Source: Microbispora siamensis
GTDB lineage: Bacteria > Actinomycetota > Actinomycetes > Streptosporangiales > Streptosporangiaceae
Assembly (NCBI RefSeq): GCF_016863095.1
Contig: NZ_BOOF01000030.1
Coordinates: 62,001 to 126,000, forward strand
Length of the DNA: 64,000 bases
Direction: 5' to 3'
Of this stretch, positions 32,855-42,281 are shown piece by piece (within the stretch, counting starts at the first letter, position 1; each line of letters begins with the position of its first letter). The notes under the pieces were generated by a model. That model worked only from the letters and a program-made list of their open reading frames with translations. It was not told the DNA's origin and made no database searches. A program made the position numbers and the translations under genes.

Positions 32855-34147
32855 CTACGCGGATCTGCGCGCGCTCGCCAGATCGCGGGCCGCGCGCCCG
32901 CGGCCGCGCAGCGAGGCCGCGACCCATCGCACATCGGCGGCGCGCGGCAGCAGATCCCCGGCGCCGAGTCCGGCGGCCCTGGCGAACCACCCGACCTCCA
33001 CCGCCGCCATGGCGCCGTAGCTCAGGGTCGAGGCGAGGGCCGCGCCGGTCGCTCCCCACAGCGGTATGAGCACGGCGTTCAGCGCGACGTTCGACGCGAG
33101 GGCGCACGCGGCGACGGCGGTCATCGTCATCGGACGGCCCAGCCGCACCAGGTACTGCTCCACCGGCCGCAGCAGCGACCAGGCCACCGTGCCGGGGGCG
33201 AGGGCGAGCAGCGGCGTCAGGCTCCCCGAGAAGGCCGCGCCGTACAGGGTGGGGATCAGCAGGGGCGCGACGCACGCCAGCGAGCAGACGGCGGCCGACC
33301 CGAGCATGAGGTTCAGCCGGACGGTCCGGGCCGTGACGGCCTGGGCCTCGGCCTCGTCCCTGACCGCCTGGCGGGCGACCACGATCTGCGCCAGCGCGTC
33401 GGTGGGCACCCTCGACAGGGACAGGAGCGACGTCGCGACGGTGTACAGGCCCACCTCGGCCGGCGTCACCCAGACGTTCAGGAGCAGCACGTCGACGGTG
33501 AGCAGGAGATGGAACGCGACCGCGCCCAGGTGATAGCGGCCCGACAGCGCGAGCTGCCGGCGGGCGAGCGCCGCCTCCCCTCGCGCCGGCAGCCCGAGCG
33601 GCCGGACGAAAAGCGCGAAGGGGAGGACCGTGGAGACGGCCCAGCAGGCGACCACCGCCGTCAGCGTGAGCGTCCCCGTGACCGCGAGCAGCAGGATCGG
33701 GACGTACAGCACCACCGCGGACAGAACGGTGGATCTGTTGGCGAGCCCGACCCGGGACTGGAGCAGCAGGACGCCCTTCAGGTTGACCGCCGCGACACCG
33801 AACGGCACGGCGAGCAGGGCCATCACCATGAGCTGCGGGACGACCGGCAGGCCCAGGACGGTCACCACGCAGAAGGTCGCCGCGCCGGCGGCGGCGCCGA
33901 GGACCAGCCCGAGGACCATGGCGTTGCCGACGAGGGGCCGGTGGCGGTCGAGGACCGGCCACAGCGCCATCTGCGACCTCCCGACCGACAGATGCCCCAC
34001 GACCGTGGCGATCCCCGCGGTCGTGGTGACGGTCGCGTAGACGCCCCGCCCCTCGGGCTGCAGGCCGCGGGTGAGGAAGACGCCCGCCACGGCGGCCATG
34101 GCCAGCGGGAACGCCTGGCTGGCCATGGTCTGCAGGAAACTCCGCAC
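32855..34147 (-). CDS. Wzx-like polysaccharide flippase (MATE/MviN-type, oligosaccharidyl-lipid exporter)
   Basis: A 430-residue protein with about 12 to 14 hydrophobic helices. It starts with FLQTMASQAFPLAMAAVAGVFLTRGLQPEGRG, the classical first helix of the polysaccharide transporter family (loss of order, then TRGL.P.GRG). It also has SGRYHLGAVAFHLLLTVDVLLLN, the mid-protein amphipathic helix with a charged aspartate. It should move the finished undecaprenyl-linked repeat unit to the outer leaflet. The GTG at 34147 lies three bases after the preceding gene's stop. It belongs to a five- or six-gene minus-strand operon. Confidence 0.85.
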   Translation of the reverse strand: MRSFLQTMASQAFPLAMAAVAGVFLTRGLQPEGRGVYATVTTTAGIATVVGHLSVGRSQMALWPVLDRHRPLVGNAMVLGLVLGAAAGAATFCVVTVLGLPVVPQLMVMALLAVPFGVAAVNLKGVLLLQSRVGLANRSTVLSAVVLYVPILLLAVTGTLTLTAVVACWAVSTVLPFALFVRPLGLPARGEAALARRQLALSGRYHLGAVAFHLLLTVDVLLLNVWVTPAEVGLYTVATSLLSLSRVPTDALAQIVVARQAVRDEAEAQAVTARTVRLNLMLGSAAVCSLACVAPLLIPTLYGAAFSGSLTPLLALAPGTVAWSLLRPVEQYLVRLGRPMTMTAVAACALASNVALNAVLIPLWGATGAALASTLSYGAMAAVEVGWFARAAGLGAGDLLPRAADVRWVAASLRGRGRAARDLASARRSA

Positions 34148-34150
34148 GCC

Positions 34151-35290
34151 CTAGCTCCCCCGGCGGGCCGTGAGCAGCCGCTGGTACAGGTCGAGGTGCT
34201 CGTCGGTCACGGTCTCCATGTCGAGGTTCCGCCACGCCCAGGCCCGGGCCGACGCGCCCAGCGAGGCCGCGAGCGCCGGATCGTCGACCAGCCGGGCGAT
34301 GCCGTCCGCCAGGGCGCGCGGCGCCCGGGCGGGCACCAGGACGCCCCGGTCCTGCAGCAGTTCCGGCGTGCCTCCGACCGCGGTGGCGACGATCGGCCTG
34401 CCCGCCGCCATCGCCTCCATGACCGCGTTGCTCAGGCCCTCCGCCGTCGAGGGCAGGGCCACCACGTCGGCGCGGGCCAGCAGCGCCGCGGTGTCCTGGC
34501 GGAAGCCGAGGAAACGGACGTCGACACCCGCCTCGGCGGCCTGCCGCTCGAGCCGCTCGCGCTCCGGGCCGTCCCCGGCGAGCACGAAGGTGCAGGGGCG
34601 GCCCCGGCGGGCGAGCAGCGCGGCGGCCTCGACGAGGAAGCGCTGCCCCTTGTTCTCGCTGAGGCGGGCGACGCACACGACCACGGGCAGCGCGGTGTCG
34701 ACGGGCTCGGGCTCGACCCGGTCGAAGGCCGAGGGCGGGAGCCCGTTGTAGATCACGCTCACCTTGCGGCCGGGAACGGCCTCGACCTCGCGCGTGCCCT
34801 GGGCGATCACCGCCGAGTTGGCCACGATGTGGTCGCTCATCCGGTTCACCACCCGCTCGATCGCGGCCGTCCACGGCTTCTTCGGCCGCAGGTAGCCCTG
34901 GGTGCGCCGGGCGGTGACGACCACCGGCACCCGCGCCAGCCGGGCCGCGGGAGTCCCCAGCAGGTAGCACTCCCACAGGTAGCCGTGCAGGACCTCGGGC
35001 CGGAGATCCCGCAGCAGCCCGACCAGGCGGGCGAACGCCCGCAGGTTGCCCGGCGGCGGGACGATCCCCTTCGGATTGCGGGAGAAGCCCAGGCAGTGCA
35101 CGTCGATCCCGGCCGCGCGCAGGTCCTCGGCGTGCGGGCCGCCCCTGGACATGACGAACACGTGGACCTCCACCCCCCTGTCCCGCAGCCGCTCCGCGAG
35201 CAGGCACAGTTGCCGCTGGGCGCCTCCGAGCCCGAGGTGCCCGATGAAGAGCACGACGCGCCGCACTTTGCCTTCGTCTGTCGGTGCCAT
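34151..35290 (-). CDS. GT4-family glycosyltransferase
   Basis: A 379-residue GT-B glycosyltransferase with FIGHLGLGGAQRQLCLLAERL at the N-terminus, SVIYNGLPPSAFDRV at the domain boundary and STAEGLSNAVMEAMAAGRPIVATAVGG as donor-binding site. These motifs place it in the GT4 clan of surface-glycan enzymes. The gene ends three bases before the flippase start and begins nine bases after the polytopic candidate polymerase, so it is clearly co-transcribed. The specific sugar is unknown. ATG start at 35290. Confidence 0.87.
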   Translation of the reverse strand: MAPTDEGKVRRVVLFIGHLGLGGAQRQLCLLAERLRDRGVEVHVFVMSRGGPHAEDLRAAGIDVHCLGFSRNPKGIVPPPGNLRAFARLVGLLRDLRPEVLHGYLWECYLLGTPAARLARVPVVVTARRTQGYLRPKKPWTAAIERVVNRMSDHIVANSAVIAQGTREVEAVPGRKVSVIYNGLPPSAFDRVEPEPVDTALPVVVCVARLSENKGQRFLVEAAALLARRGRPCTFVLAGDGPERERLERQAAEAGVDVRFLGFRQDTAALLARADVVALPSTAEGLSNAVMEAMAAGRPIVATAVGGTPELLQDRGVLVPARAPRALADGIARLVDDPALAASLGASARAWAWRNLDMETVTDEHLDLYQRLLTARRGS

Positions 35291-35299
35291 CGGACGACC

Positions 35300-36562
35300 T
35301 CACGTTCCGCGTACGAGTGAGCCGGAAGCTTCGGGACCGGCGGCGCGCTCCTCCGGTGGCCCGGCGTACGGCCGCGTCCTGCTCCACGCGATCGCCGAGA
35401 GCAGGCTCGTCACCATCACGATCGGGATGCGCTGCCGGAAGATCAGGCCGATGTTCGACATGGTCGTCGCGTACGCGATGGAGGCGGGCACCAGGAACAG
35501 CAGCAGGATCAGGAGCATCCTGCGGTCGTGGCGCCACAGACGGCGCGCTCCCTGGACGGCGCAGAAGAGCAGCCAGTACCAGATCAGCGTGTCGATCTTG
35601 CCGAGCTGGAGTGCCATGCTCCCGCTCGCCCACGGGAAGGGCGACAGCAGCGTGTAGGCCAGCTTCGGTCCCAGGTCGTTCCACGCGTTGCCGCCGTCGT
35701 CGAAGACGACGCCCGACCCGCCCTCGGCGTTGGCGAGCCGGGTGTGCTCCGACTGCCCGCGGTCGAGTTGCGCCTGCATCGTGCCGAGCGGCCCGCCGCT
35801 CTGGTCGAGGCCCTGCAGCAGGACGAGGACCGGGATCAGCACGACGGCGAAGACGACGATGCTCCGGCCCGACAGCGCGCGTTTGACCCGGAAGACCCCG
35901 GCGAGCAGCGGCAGGCTGCACATGAACACCATGTAGGGACGCACGTTCCACAGCGCCCAGAGCAGCGGTCCGAGCGCGACGATCTTGAGTGCGTCGAAGC
36001 GGCGCAGGTTCGACACGGCGAGGCCCAGGCACGCCACCACGAGGAACGCGTTGAAGCCGTCCTTGAACATGTCGGAGGTGTGCAGCAGGAACCCCGGCAG
36101 GAACGCCGTGAGCACGAGGAGCCGGAACGCCGCCCGCTCGTCCGCGCCGAGGAGCCGGGCGAACCTGTACAGGACGACGCACAGCGCGCAGCCGAGCAAC
36201 GCCACGACCGAGGTGCAGGCCAGGGGCGCCTTCCCGCCGCACAGATACATGATCAGCGCGAAGACGTGGCATGGGACCGCCACACCGTAGACCGAGCCCA
36301 GTTCGTCGGAGGTGACGTAGTGCACGCCGTTCCGGTGCCAGAGCTCGACGATGCCGAGCGCTCTCGCCTCGTAGGAGTAGTTGTCCCCGCCGTATCCCAG
36401 GCCCGACCGCATCAGCAGGATGTGGACGGCCAGCCGTACGGCGAAGGCGGCGAGCAGCACGGGCAGCGCTCGCCACGCCACCTGCGGCGTGAGGCTGGCG
36501 TGCACGACGACGACGAGCAGCACCGCGGCGGCGATGACGACGATGTATTCCACCGGCGTCAC
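35300..36562 (-). CDS. Polytopic membrane protein, candidate glycan polymerase (Wzy-like) or GT-C enzyme
   Basis: A 420-residue protein with about ten hydrophobic helices, starting at a GTG that overlaps the upstream GT4 stop as GTGA. A large hydrophilic loop around residues 275-310 (QLDRGQSEHTRLANAEGG) between helices, and its position between flippase and glycosyltransferase genes, are what one expects of Wzy, whose sequences are poorly conserved. Loop HRNGVHYVTSDELGSVYG at about 75-95 is also like lipid-linked sugar transferases. No decisive motif; polymerase is an inference from context. Confidence 0.6.
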   Translation of the reverse strand: MTPVEYIVVIAAAVLLVVVVHASLTPQVAWRALPVLLAAFAVRLAVHILLMRSGLGYGGDNYSYEARALGIVELWHRNGVHYVTSDELGSVYGVAVPCHVFALIMYLCGGKAPLACTSVVALLGCALCVVLYRFARLLGADERAAFRLLVLTAFLPGFLLHTSDMFKDGFNAFLVVACLGLAVSNLRRFDALKIVALGPLLWALWNVRPYMVFMCSLPLLAGVFRVKRALSGRSIVVFAVVLIPVLVLLQGLDQSGGPLGTMQAQLDRGQSEHTRLANAEGGSGVVFDDGGNAWNDLGPKLAYTLLSPFPWASGSMALQLGKIDTLIWYWLLFCAVQGARRLWRHDRRMLLILLLFLVPASIAYATTMSNIGLIFRQRIPIVMVTSLLSAIAWSRTRPYAGPPEERAAGPEASGSLVRGT

Positions 36563-37662
36563 CCCGCGTCCGTCGAACACGCCTCGGCGTACAGCGCGTC
36601 GAACCACTCCGCGGCCCGCCTGATGTCCACCAGGTCGGCGCTCGCCCGGGCGCCCGCCCTGAGCCGGGCCAGCGTGGCGGGCCGCATCGCCCGCAGGATG
36701 CCCTCGGCGAGCGCGTCCGCGCTGCCCGGCGGGGTGAGGATGCCGTTGCGCCCGGTCTCGATCAGGTCGGGCACGCCCCCGACGGCGGTGGACACCACGG
36801 GAACCCCCGCGGCCAGCGCCTCCATGACGACGACCGGCAGCCCCTCCCAGGAGGAGCTGAGGACGAGCAGGTCGGCGGCGGCGATCAGCCGACCCGCGTC
36901 GGGCACGTGCCCGGCGATCCGGACGGCGGCGTCGAGCCCGAGCGCGGCGATGCGGCGGCCCGTCGGCTCCAGTTCCGGGCCGGACCCGGCGAGCAGGAAG
37001 ACGGCGCGCGGCTCGGCCGCGACGACCCTGGCGGCGGCGTCGACCAGCAGCCCGTGGTTCTTCTGCGGCCGGAAGTTCGCGACGTTCACGACGAGGAAGG
37101 CGTCGTCGGGGACACCCCACTCCCGCCGGGTGACGGCGGCCAGCGCGGCCCGCTGCCGCTGCTCCGCCACACGCACCCCGTGCACGCACGTGGCCGGGGC
37201 GCGACCGCGCCTGCCGGTGCGCGCCCGGGCGACCTGGGGCGAGACCGCGACGGTCCGGCTGTCCAGCCACCCGGTCAGCCGGTCGAGCAGCATGGTCACC
37301 GGGCGGTAGCGCACGTTGTGCACCGTCGAGACCAGGACCGGCCGCGGCCGCCACAGCCGCGACACCGGCCGCAGCAGCGCCCCGGGCAGCGGCGAGTGCA
37401 GGTTCACGACGTCCGGCCGCAGGCGCCTGACCTCGTGGAGCAGGCGCGCCAGCCGCAACGGGCGCGGGCAGGCGGTGAGGTCGACGACCTCGATCCCCGC
37501 CGACCTGAGCCGCTCGGTCAGCTCTGCGGTGGAGGCCGTCAGGCACACGACCGTGTAGCGGTGCGCCTGCCGCGAGGCGGCCAGCAGCCGCTCGACGAGG
37601 AGCACCTCCGCGCCTCCGACGTCGAGCGTCTTGATCACTTCACAGACATGGACACCGCGCAT
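36559..37662 (-). CDS. GT4-family glycosyltransferase
   Basis: A 367-residue GT-B enzyme: VCEVIKTLDVGGAEVLLVERL at the N-terminus, VVNVANFRPQKNHGLLVDAA at the start of the second domain and SSWEGLPVVVMEALAAGVPVVSTA as donor site with the E-x7-E pair. ATG 37662 is preferred, because a GAGGGG lies upstream and the ATG at 37692 has no ribosome site. The stop overlaps the next gene by GTGA. Together with the neighbouring GT4 enzymes it would build the repeat unit. Confidence 0.87.
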   Translation of the reverse strand: MRGVHVCEVIKTLDVGGAEVLLVERLLAASRQAHRYTVVCLTASTAELTERLRSAGIEVVDLTACPRPLRLARLLHEVRRLRPDVVNLHSPLPGALLRPVSRLWRPRPVLVSTVHNVRYRPVTMLLDRLTGWLDSRTVAVSPQVARARTGRRGRAPATCVHGVRVAEQRQRAALAAVTRREWGVPDDAFLVVNVANFRPQKNHGLLVDAAARVVAAEPRAVFLLAGSGPELEPTGRRIAALGLDAAVRIAGHVPDAGRLIAAADLLVLSSSWEGLPVVVMEALAAGVPVVSTAVGGVPDLIETGRNGILTPPGSADALAEGILRAMRPATLARLRAGARASADLVDIRRAAEWFDALYAEACSTDAG

Positions 37663-37699
37663 CGCGCTCGATCCCCTCGAAAGGCGTTCCATCGGGGTG

Positions 37700-38485
37700 C
37701 TAGCGGCGCTCGACGGCCCGCAGCCCCGAGCCCGTGACGCCGATGTACTTGCCCTCGTACGCGAAGACGCGGAAGAGCGGCTGCCGCTCGGCGTACTCCC
37801 GGAAGACCAGGTTGTCCTGGATGTCGTCCATCACGAGCACGTGCCTGCCGGTCAGGTGGGACCGCACCCGCCGGAGGAAGAACTCCCGCCCGTGCCTGGT
37901 CTTGTCCGAGTCGTAGTGGACGAGATCGACCATCGTGTCCGGGGACAGGAATTCCTCGAGATTGCGGCGGTCGCCCTTTATCCGCAAGGTCCACCGGCTT
38001 TTCAGATCGTTCGGCACGACATATCCGATATAGCGCTCCGGATTGGCGAGCCGGAAGAACGGGAAATCGCTGGACATCAGCCGGCCGGCTCCGTTGACCC
38101 GCATCGCGGCCAGCATCGCGGCGGTGGACCAGCCGGCCGCCACCCCCGTCTCCAGAGCGAGCGCGGGCCGGACGGCCCTGGTCAGCAGGTAGAGCAGTTC
38201 CATTCCGCCCGCGCCGCCCAGGTTCACCCCCGCCGCGGCGAGCGCCTCCATGCGCGACCGGGCGAGGTCCGCGAGGGACTCGGCGAACTCCTTGCCCTCC
38301 CGCCACAGGACCGGGTCGACGCCGTTCCCCCAGGCATCCATGTCCTCGGCGTGTTTCGCCGCCCAGGCGCGCGCGGCCTTCCTCTCCCGGTCGTGCCCAT
38401 GGCTCAGCCGAGACCATATCTTCCGCGTCATCACGGGGAGATAAGAGGGGCGGGCGGCATTTCTGGCGACGACGCGAATATTCAT
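37700..38485 (-). CDS. SAM-dependent methyltransferase (Methyltransf_24-like)
   Basis: A 261-residue protein with ALALETGVAAGWSTAAMLAAM as SAM-binding loop (about 100), then MVDLVHYDSDKTRHGREFFL with the aspartate/histidine pair of the O-methyltransferase-like class, and HVLVMDDIQDN. It probably methylates a sugar hydroxyl or a related small acceptor in the glycan pathway. ATG 38485 opens a compact protein; the longer frame to 38584 adds no recognisable sequence. It lies between the paralogous polytopic protein and the GT4 gene on the same strand. Confidence 0.75.
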   Translation of the reverse strand: MNIRVVARNAARPSYLPVMTRKIWSRLSHGHDRERKAARAWAAKHAEDMDAWGNGVDPVLWREGKEFAESLADLARSRMEALAAAGVNLGGAGGMELLYLLTRAVRPALALETGVAAGWSTAAMLAAMRVNGAGRLMSSDFPFFRLANPERYIGYVVPNDLKSRWTLRIKGDRRNLEEFLSPDTMVDLVHYDSDKTRHGREFFLRRVRSHLTGRHVLVMDDIQDNLVFREYAERQPLFRVFAYEGKYIGVTGSGLRAVERR

Positions 38486-38573
38486 GGTCGAAGGATACGC
38501 GGGCGCTTTATTCGACGACCGGAGCGCCACTGGAATATCTGAGGAAAACAAGCGGGCAACGGCGTCCGGGAAT

Positions 38574-40838
38574 TCACCCGACACGGTAGATCATGTAGTC
38601 GCCGGCGCGATATGCGGGCGCGCCCCCGGGATTTCCGCCCAGCCCTTCGAAGACGAGCCAGCGCACGCCGTAACGGTCGCGCAGGCGCCTGCTCGCGGCC
38701 GGGGAGGGGGTGAGGAACGCGGCGTCGTTGTCCCGCAGCCGCTCGGGATCCCAGAACGGCATGCTCTGCACCTGCAGACCAGGACGCCAGCGCGCCATGT
38801 TCGACGACGTGTACGTCCAGCCCTCGACCAGCACCCGCCGTTCGGCCAGCGCGGCCAGCCAGAGATGACGGCTGTCGCAGGGGTTCCGGTATCCCCACCG
38901 GCAGTGAGCGTTCGTCGCGATCAGGTCTCCGGGGTCCGAGTGCGCCCGCAGCCACCGGGCCGCCGCCACGGTCCCGGCGGGGACCGCCTCGGCGGAGGCC
39001 CCGGCCCGGTGGGCGGCGGCGCCCGCGCCCCCGCCCCCGCCGTACGGGACGGCCCGCGCGATCCACGCGCCGGGCAGGCCGACGGCGCTGACCATGAAGA
39101 CCACGAAGGCCCAGACCCGCGCGCGGCCCCATCCCCTGACGAGGAGCACGAGGGCGGCCGACGCGACGGCGACCGCCAGCGCGGCGTACGGCCGGAAGAG
39201 GAGGACCTCCGGACGGCCGGGCTCCAGCGGGACCACGACGCCGAAGACGACCCGGAGCAGGACCTCCACCAGCACCCCGGTGCCGACGGCCACCGCCACC
39301 GCCGTCTTCGTCAGCCCCGCCCTCGCCCGCACCTCGGACAGCCCGCGGACCGCGACGATCGCCAGGTAGGGGATCGCGCCTGCCAGGAAGTAGATCTGGC
39401 TCATCTGGCAGTGCCCGAACACGACCACCGCCCCCAGGCCCGACACCCCCATGCCGGTCAGCAGCAACGGTCCCTGACCCATCGGCGCCCGCGACCGGCG
39501 CATCAGCCCGGCGGCCCCGAACCAGACGACCGTCCAGCACAGCGCGTACAGGAGCGCGCCCCCGAGCGGCGCCGTGCCGCTCCCCGGCCGCCCGGTCAGC
39601 TCTCCCCACGTGAAGCGCATGAGTGAGAGCGGATCCACGACCATCCCGTTGCGCGCGCCGCCGAACAGCACGAACTGCGCGTAGAGCAGGCACGCCCCGG
39701 TCATCGCCGCCGCGCCGAGCAGCGCCGCAGGAAGGCGGCGCCGCCTGACCGCCTCCATCGCGCCCACCGCCGTCAGCCCGGCGGCGAGCAGCGGCAGTTG
39801 CGTGGCCTTGGCACCCATGACCCCGACGAGGAAGGCGCCCAGCAGGACCCACCGGCCGACGCCCCCGCGACGTTCCAGAAGATCGGCCACCAGCAGGACG
39901 ACGGGCGCGAACAGCAGCGCCCCGAACGTCTGCGACGGGCTCGTCCACGACAGGACCCGCCAGGTGAACACCCCTGTGGACGCGCCCAGATACAGGCTCG
40001 GGGCCGCGACGAAGAACGTGCCGGCGAGGGCGGCGAGCGCTCCGGCCCGGGAACCGGTGACGCGCCGCGCGATCATCGTGAGCAGGACGACGAGCGCGGC
40101 GAGCACGGGGAGCATGCCGAGGCGGAACAGCAGCACCACCGGCTCGATCCCGGTCACCCAGCTCGCCGCCGCGAAGTGCGCGTACACGAACCAGTGGTAG
40201 AGCAGCGGCTCGCCCGCGACCATGGGCACGGTGGGCGGCATGTGGTGCTTCAGCTCGCCTATCAGCGCCAGGTGGTACGGCAGGTCGACGTTGGCGGCCG
40301 CCATGAGCGGCCAGGTGAGCGCCGCCTGCCGGTAGAAGGTGACCGCGCTCCAGGCGACCAGGACCACGACGGCGAGCGACAGCGCCCACGACCACCACAG
40401 CGGCGCGCGCGTCCTCGGCGCGTGTGACACGCGACGGCGCAGCCGCGCGGACACGGCGACGGCCGCGTAGGTGGCGGCCGGCCACGCCAGGACGAGCAGC
40501 GGCGCCCCGGCGGCCCGGGCGGCGGCGTAGACGACGACCTCGGCGACGTAGCCGAGCGCGACGCCCAGCGCGATCTCCTCGGCCAGCGTGCGGCGGCCCC
40601 GATAAAGGGCACGCACCAGCAGCGTCCCCGGCAGCGCCACGCAGGCGATGAGATAGGCCGCGAAGACGAGCAGGTCCCGCGCGGACACTCCGTAGAACAC
40701 CGCCACGCCTGCCGTGAACACGGTCGCCGTCGCCGCCGGCAGCCATCTGCCGAGACGACCCGGCCTTCCGTCGCGCTCCCGGAGAGGGGCGGTGTCCCCC
40801 GCCCGTGGCAGCAGTGTGGCGGGCGCTGTCTTGGCCAT
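38574..40838 (-). CDS. Large polytopic membrane protein, probable GT-C-type glycosyltransferase (paralogue B)
   Basis: A 754-residue membrane protein clearly paralogous to the 812-residue protein at 17964-20402. Shared blocks in the same order include CVALPGTLLVRALYRG, LPYHLALIGELKHHMPPTVP, GEPLLYHWFVYAHFAAASWVTG, SWTSPSQTFGALLF, MGAKATQLPLL, LLYAQFVLFGG and the soluble tail ATNAHCRWGYRNPCDSR with LAERRVLVEGWTY. It has about 13 helices and a periplasmic-type tail. Function is not known; sugar transfer from a polyprenyl donor fits the topology. ATG 40838 was preferred over a GTG seven codons upstream. It is the first gene of the minus-strand run, divergent from a GT4 gene. Confidence 0.65.
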   Translation of the reverse strand: MAKTAPATLLPRAGDTAPLRERDGRPGRLGRWLPAATATVFTAGVAVFYGVSARDLLVFAAYLIACVALPGTLLVRALYRGRRTLAEEIALGVALGYVAEVVVYAAARAAGAPLLVLAWPAATYAAVAVSARLRRRVSHAPRTRAPLWWSWALSLAVVVLVAWSAVTFYRQAALTWPLMAAANVDLPYHLALIGELKHHMPPTVPMVAGEPLLYHWFVYAHFAAASWVTGIEPVVLLFRLGMLPVLAALVVLLTMIARRVTGSRAGALAALAGTFFVAAPSLYLGASTGVFTWRVLSWTSPSQTFGALLFAPVVLLVADLLERRGGVGRWVLLGAFLVGVMGAKATQLPLLAAGLTAVGAMEAVRRRRLPAALLGAAAMTGACLLYAQFVLFGGARNGMVVDPLSLMRFTWGELTGRPGSGTAPLGGALLYALCWTVVWFGAAGLMRRSRAPMGQGPLLLTGMGVSGLGAVVVFGHCQMSQIYFLAGAIPYLAIVAVRGLSEVRARAGLTKTAVAVAVGTGVLVEVLLRVVFGVVVPLEPGRPEVLLFRPYAALAVAVASAALVLLVRGWGRARVWAFVVFMVSAVGLPGAWIARAVPYGGGGGAGAAAHRAGASAEAVPAGTVAAARWLRAHSDPGDLIATNAHCRWGYRNPCDSRHLWLAALAERRVLVEGWTYTSSNMARWRPGLQVQSMPFWDPERLRDNDAAFLTPSPAASRRLRDRYGVRWLVFEGLGGNPGGAPAYRAGDYMIYRVG

Positions 40839-41066
40839 GGGGGCAAGCCTGACGAGCACGGGCGCGACGCCGGGGCCACGGCGCGGGCGGCCGGTGGACT
40901 CCTTGCCACTCTTTTGTACAGGCCCCCGGTTCGGACCGTCGCTTTACTTTTCCGTCGAAGCGCCCCCGAGGTCCTCGATCATGCCTCGGTAGGGAATGCG
41001 AAAAGGCTTCGCCGCCGCCGTGACGGTGTCGGCGGAAAGCTCAAATCGCGGGTTAGCTTCTCCGAC
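40839..41066. promoter_or_regulatory. Divergent region between paralogue B and the GT4-epimerase operon
   Basis: 228 bases with a locally A/T-richer stretch (CTCTTTTGTACAGG near 40910 and CTTTACTTTTCCG near 40943). It probably contains both promoters for the outer halves of the glycan locus. No clear operator was found. Confidence 0.35.
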
Positions 41067-42281
41067 GTGAACAGGCTCATCACCGAAGAGCCCGTGGTGA
41101 GACCGGACGGCCGAATTCGGGTCATGGAAATCATCGCGCGCATGAACATAGGCGGCCCGGCGACCCAGATCCTGGGGCTGTGCGAACGGCTGAACACCGA
41201 GGAGTTCGACCACCGCCTCTACACCGGGCAGGTCGAGGAGACCGAGGGCGACCGGCTCAGCGAGACGGCGGCGCGGGTGCACCGCGTCCCCGGCCTGGGC
41301 CGCTCGATCCGGCCCGGCGACGACTGCCGCGCGCTGCTGCGACTGGCCGCGGAGATGCGCGCCTTCCGGCCGCACATCGTGCACACCCGCACGGCCAAGG
41401 CGGGCGCGCTCGGCCGGGTGGCCGCCCGCCTCGCCCGGGCCGGCTCGGCCTGGGGTGGGGGGCGAACCGTGCACGTCTTCCACGGGCATCTGCTGAACGG
41501 CTACTTCTCGCCGGCCAAGCGCCGCCTCTACGTGTGGGCGGAGCGGCGGCTGGCCACCATGACCGACCGGCTGGTGACGGTGGGCGCCAACGTGCGCGAC
41601 GACCTCCTCGCGGCCGGGATCGGCCGGCCCGGGCAGTACGTCGTGATCCCGCCGGGTGTACGGCTGGGCCGGGTGCCCGGCCGGGAGGCCGCCCGCGCGG
41701 AGCTCGGCCTTCCCCCGGACGCGCCGGTCGTCGCCTTCGTCGGCCGGCTGACCGGGGTGAAGCGGCCCGACCGGTTCCTCGCGGTGGCGCGGGCCGTGCT
41801 CTCCCGCCTGCCCGCCTGCCGGTTCGTCGTCTGCGGCGGCGGCGAGCTCACGGACGAGGTGGAGCGGGCCGCCGCCGCCGCACCGGGCGCCTTCCACCTG
41901 CTGGGGTGGCGGGCGGACGTCGAGGCCGTCTACGCGGCGGCCGACGTCGTCCTGCTCACCTCCGACAACGAGGGCACGCCGCTGACGTTGATCGAGGCCG
42001 GCATGGCAGGCACTCCCGTCGTCGCCACCCGCGTGGGCAGCGTCGAGGAGGTCGTCCAGCACGGGGACACCGGCCTGCTGGCCGCCCCGGACGCGGACGA
42101 GCTGGCCGAGCACGTCTTCCGGCTGCTGACCGACCCGATGCTCGCCCGCCGCATGGGCGAGTCCGCCCGCCGCTGGACGACGGAGTCCTTCGCGGTCGAG
42201 CGCCTGGTGGCCGACACCGAGGCGCTCTACCGGTCGCTGTACGCCGCGTCCAGCCCGTCGTTCCCAAGGAGCATCGCATGA
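41067..42281 (+). CDS. GT4-family glycosyltransferase
   Basis: A 404-residue GT-B enzyme with VMEIIARMNIGGPATQILGLC at the N-terminus, HTRTAKAGALGRVAARLA, a GXLTGVKRPDRF linker and the donor motif SDNEGTPLTLIEAGMAGTPVVATRVG. The N-terminal part matches the actinobacterial PimB/WcaC-like group often opening plus-strand polysaccharide operons. The start is uncertain: GTG 41067 was taken, ATG 41124 is as plausible; neither has a strong ribosome site. It ends in an ATGA overlap with the following epimerase. Confidence 0.85.
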   Translation: MNRLITEEPVVRPDGRIRVMEIIARMNIGGPATQILGLCERLNTEEFDHRLYTGQVEETEGDRLSETAARVHRVPGLGRSIRPGDDCRALLRLAAEMRAFRPHIVHTRTAKAGALGRVAARLARAGSAWGGGRTVHVFHGHLLNGYFSPAKRRLYVWAERRLATMTDRLVTVGANVRDDLLAAGIGRPGQYVVIPPGVRLGRVPGREAARAELGLPPDAPVVAFVGRLTGVKRPDRFLAVARAVLSRLPACRFVVCGGGELTDEVERAAAAAPGAFHLLGWRADVEAVYAAADVVLLTSDNEGTPLTLIEAGMAGTPVVATRVGSVEEVVQHGDTGLLAAPDADELAEHVFRLLTDPMLARRMGESARRWTTESFAVERLVADTEALYRSLYAASSPSFPRSIA

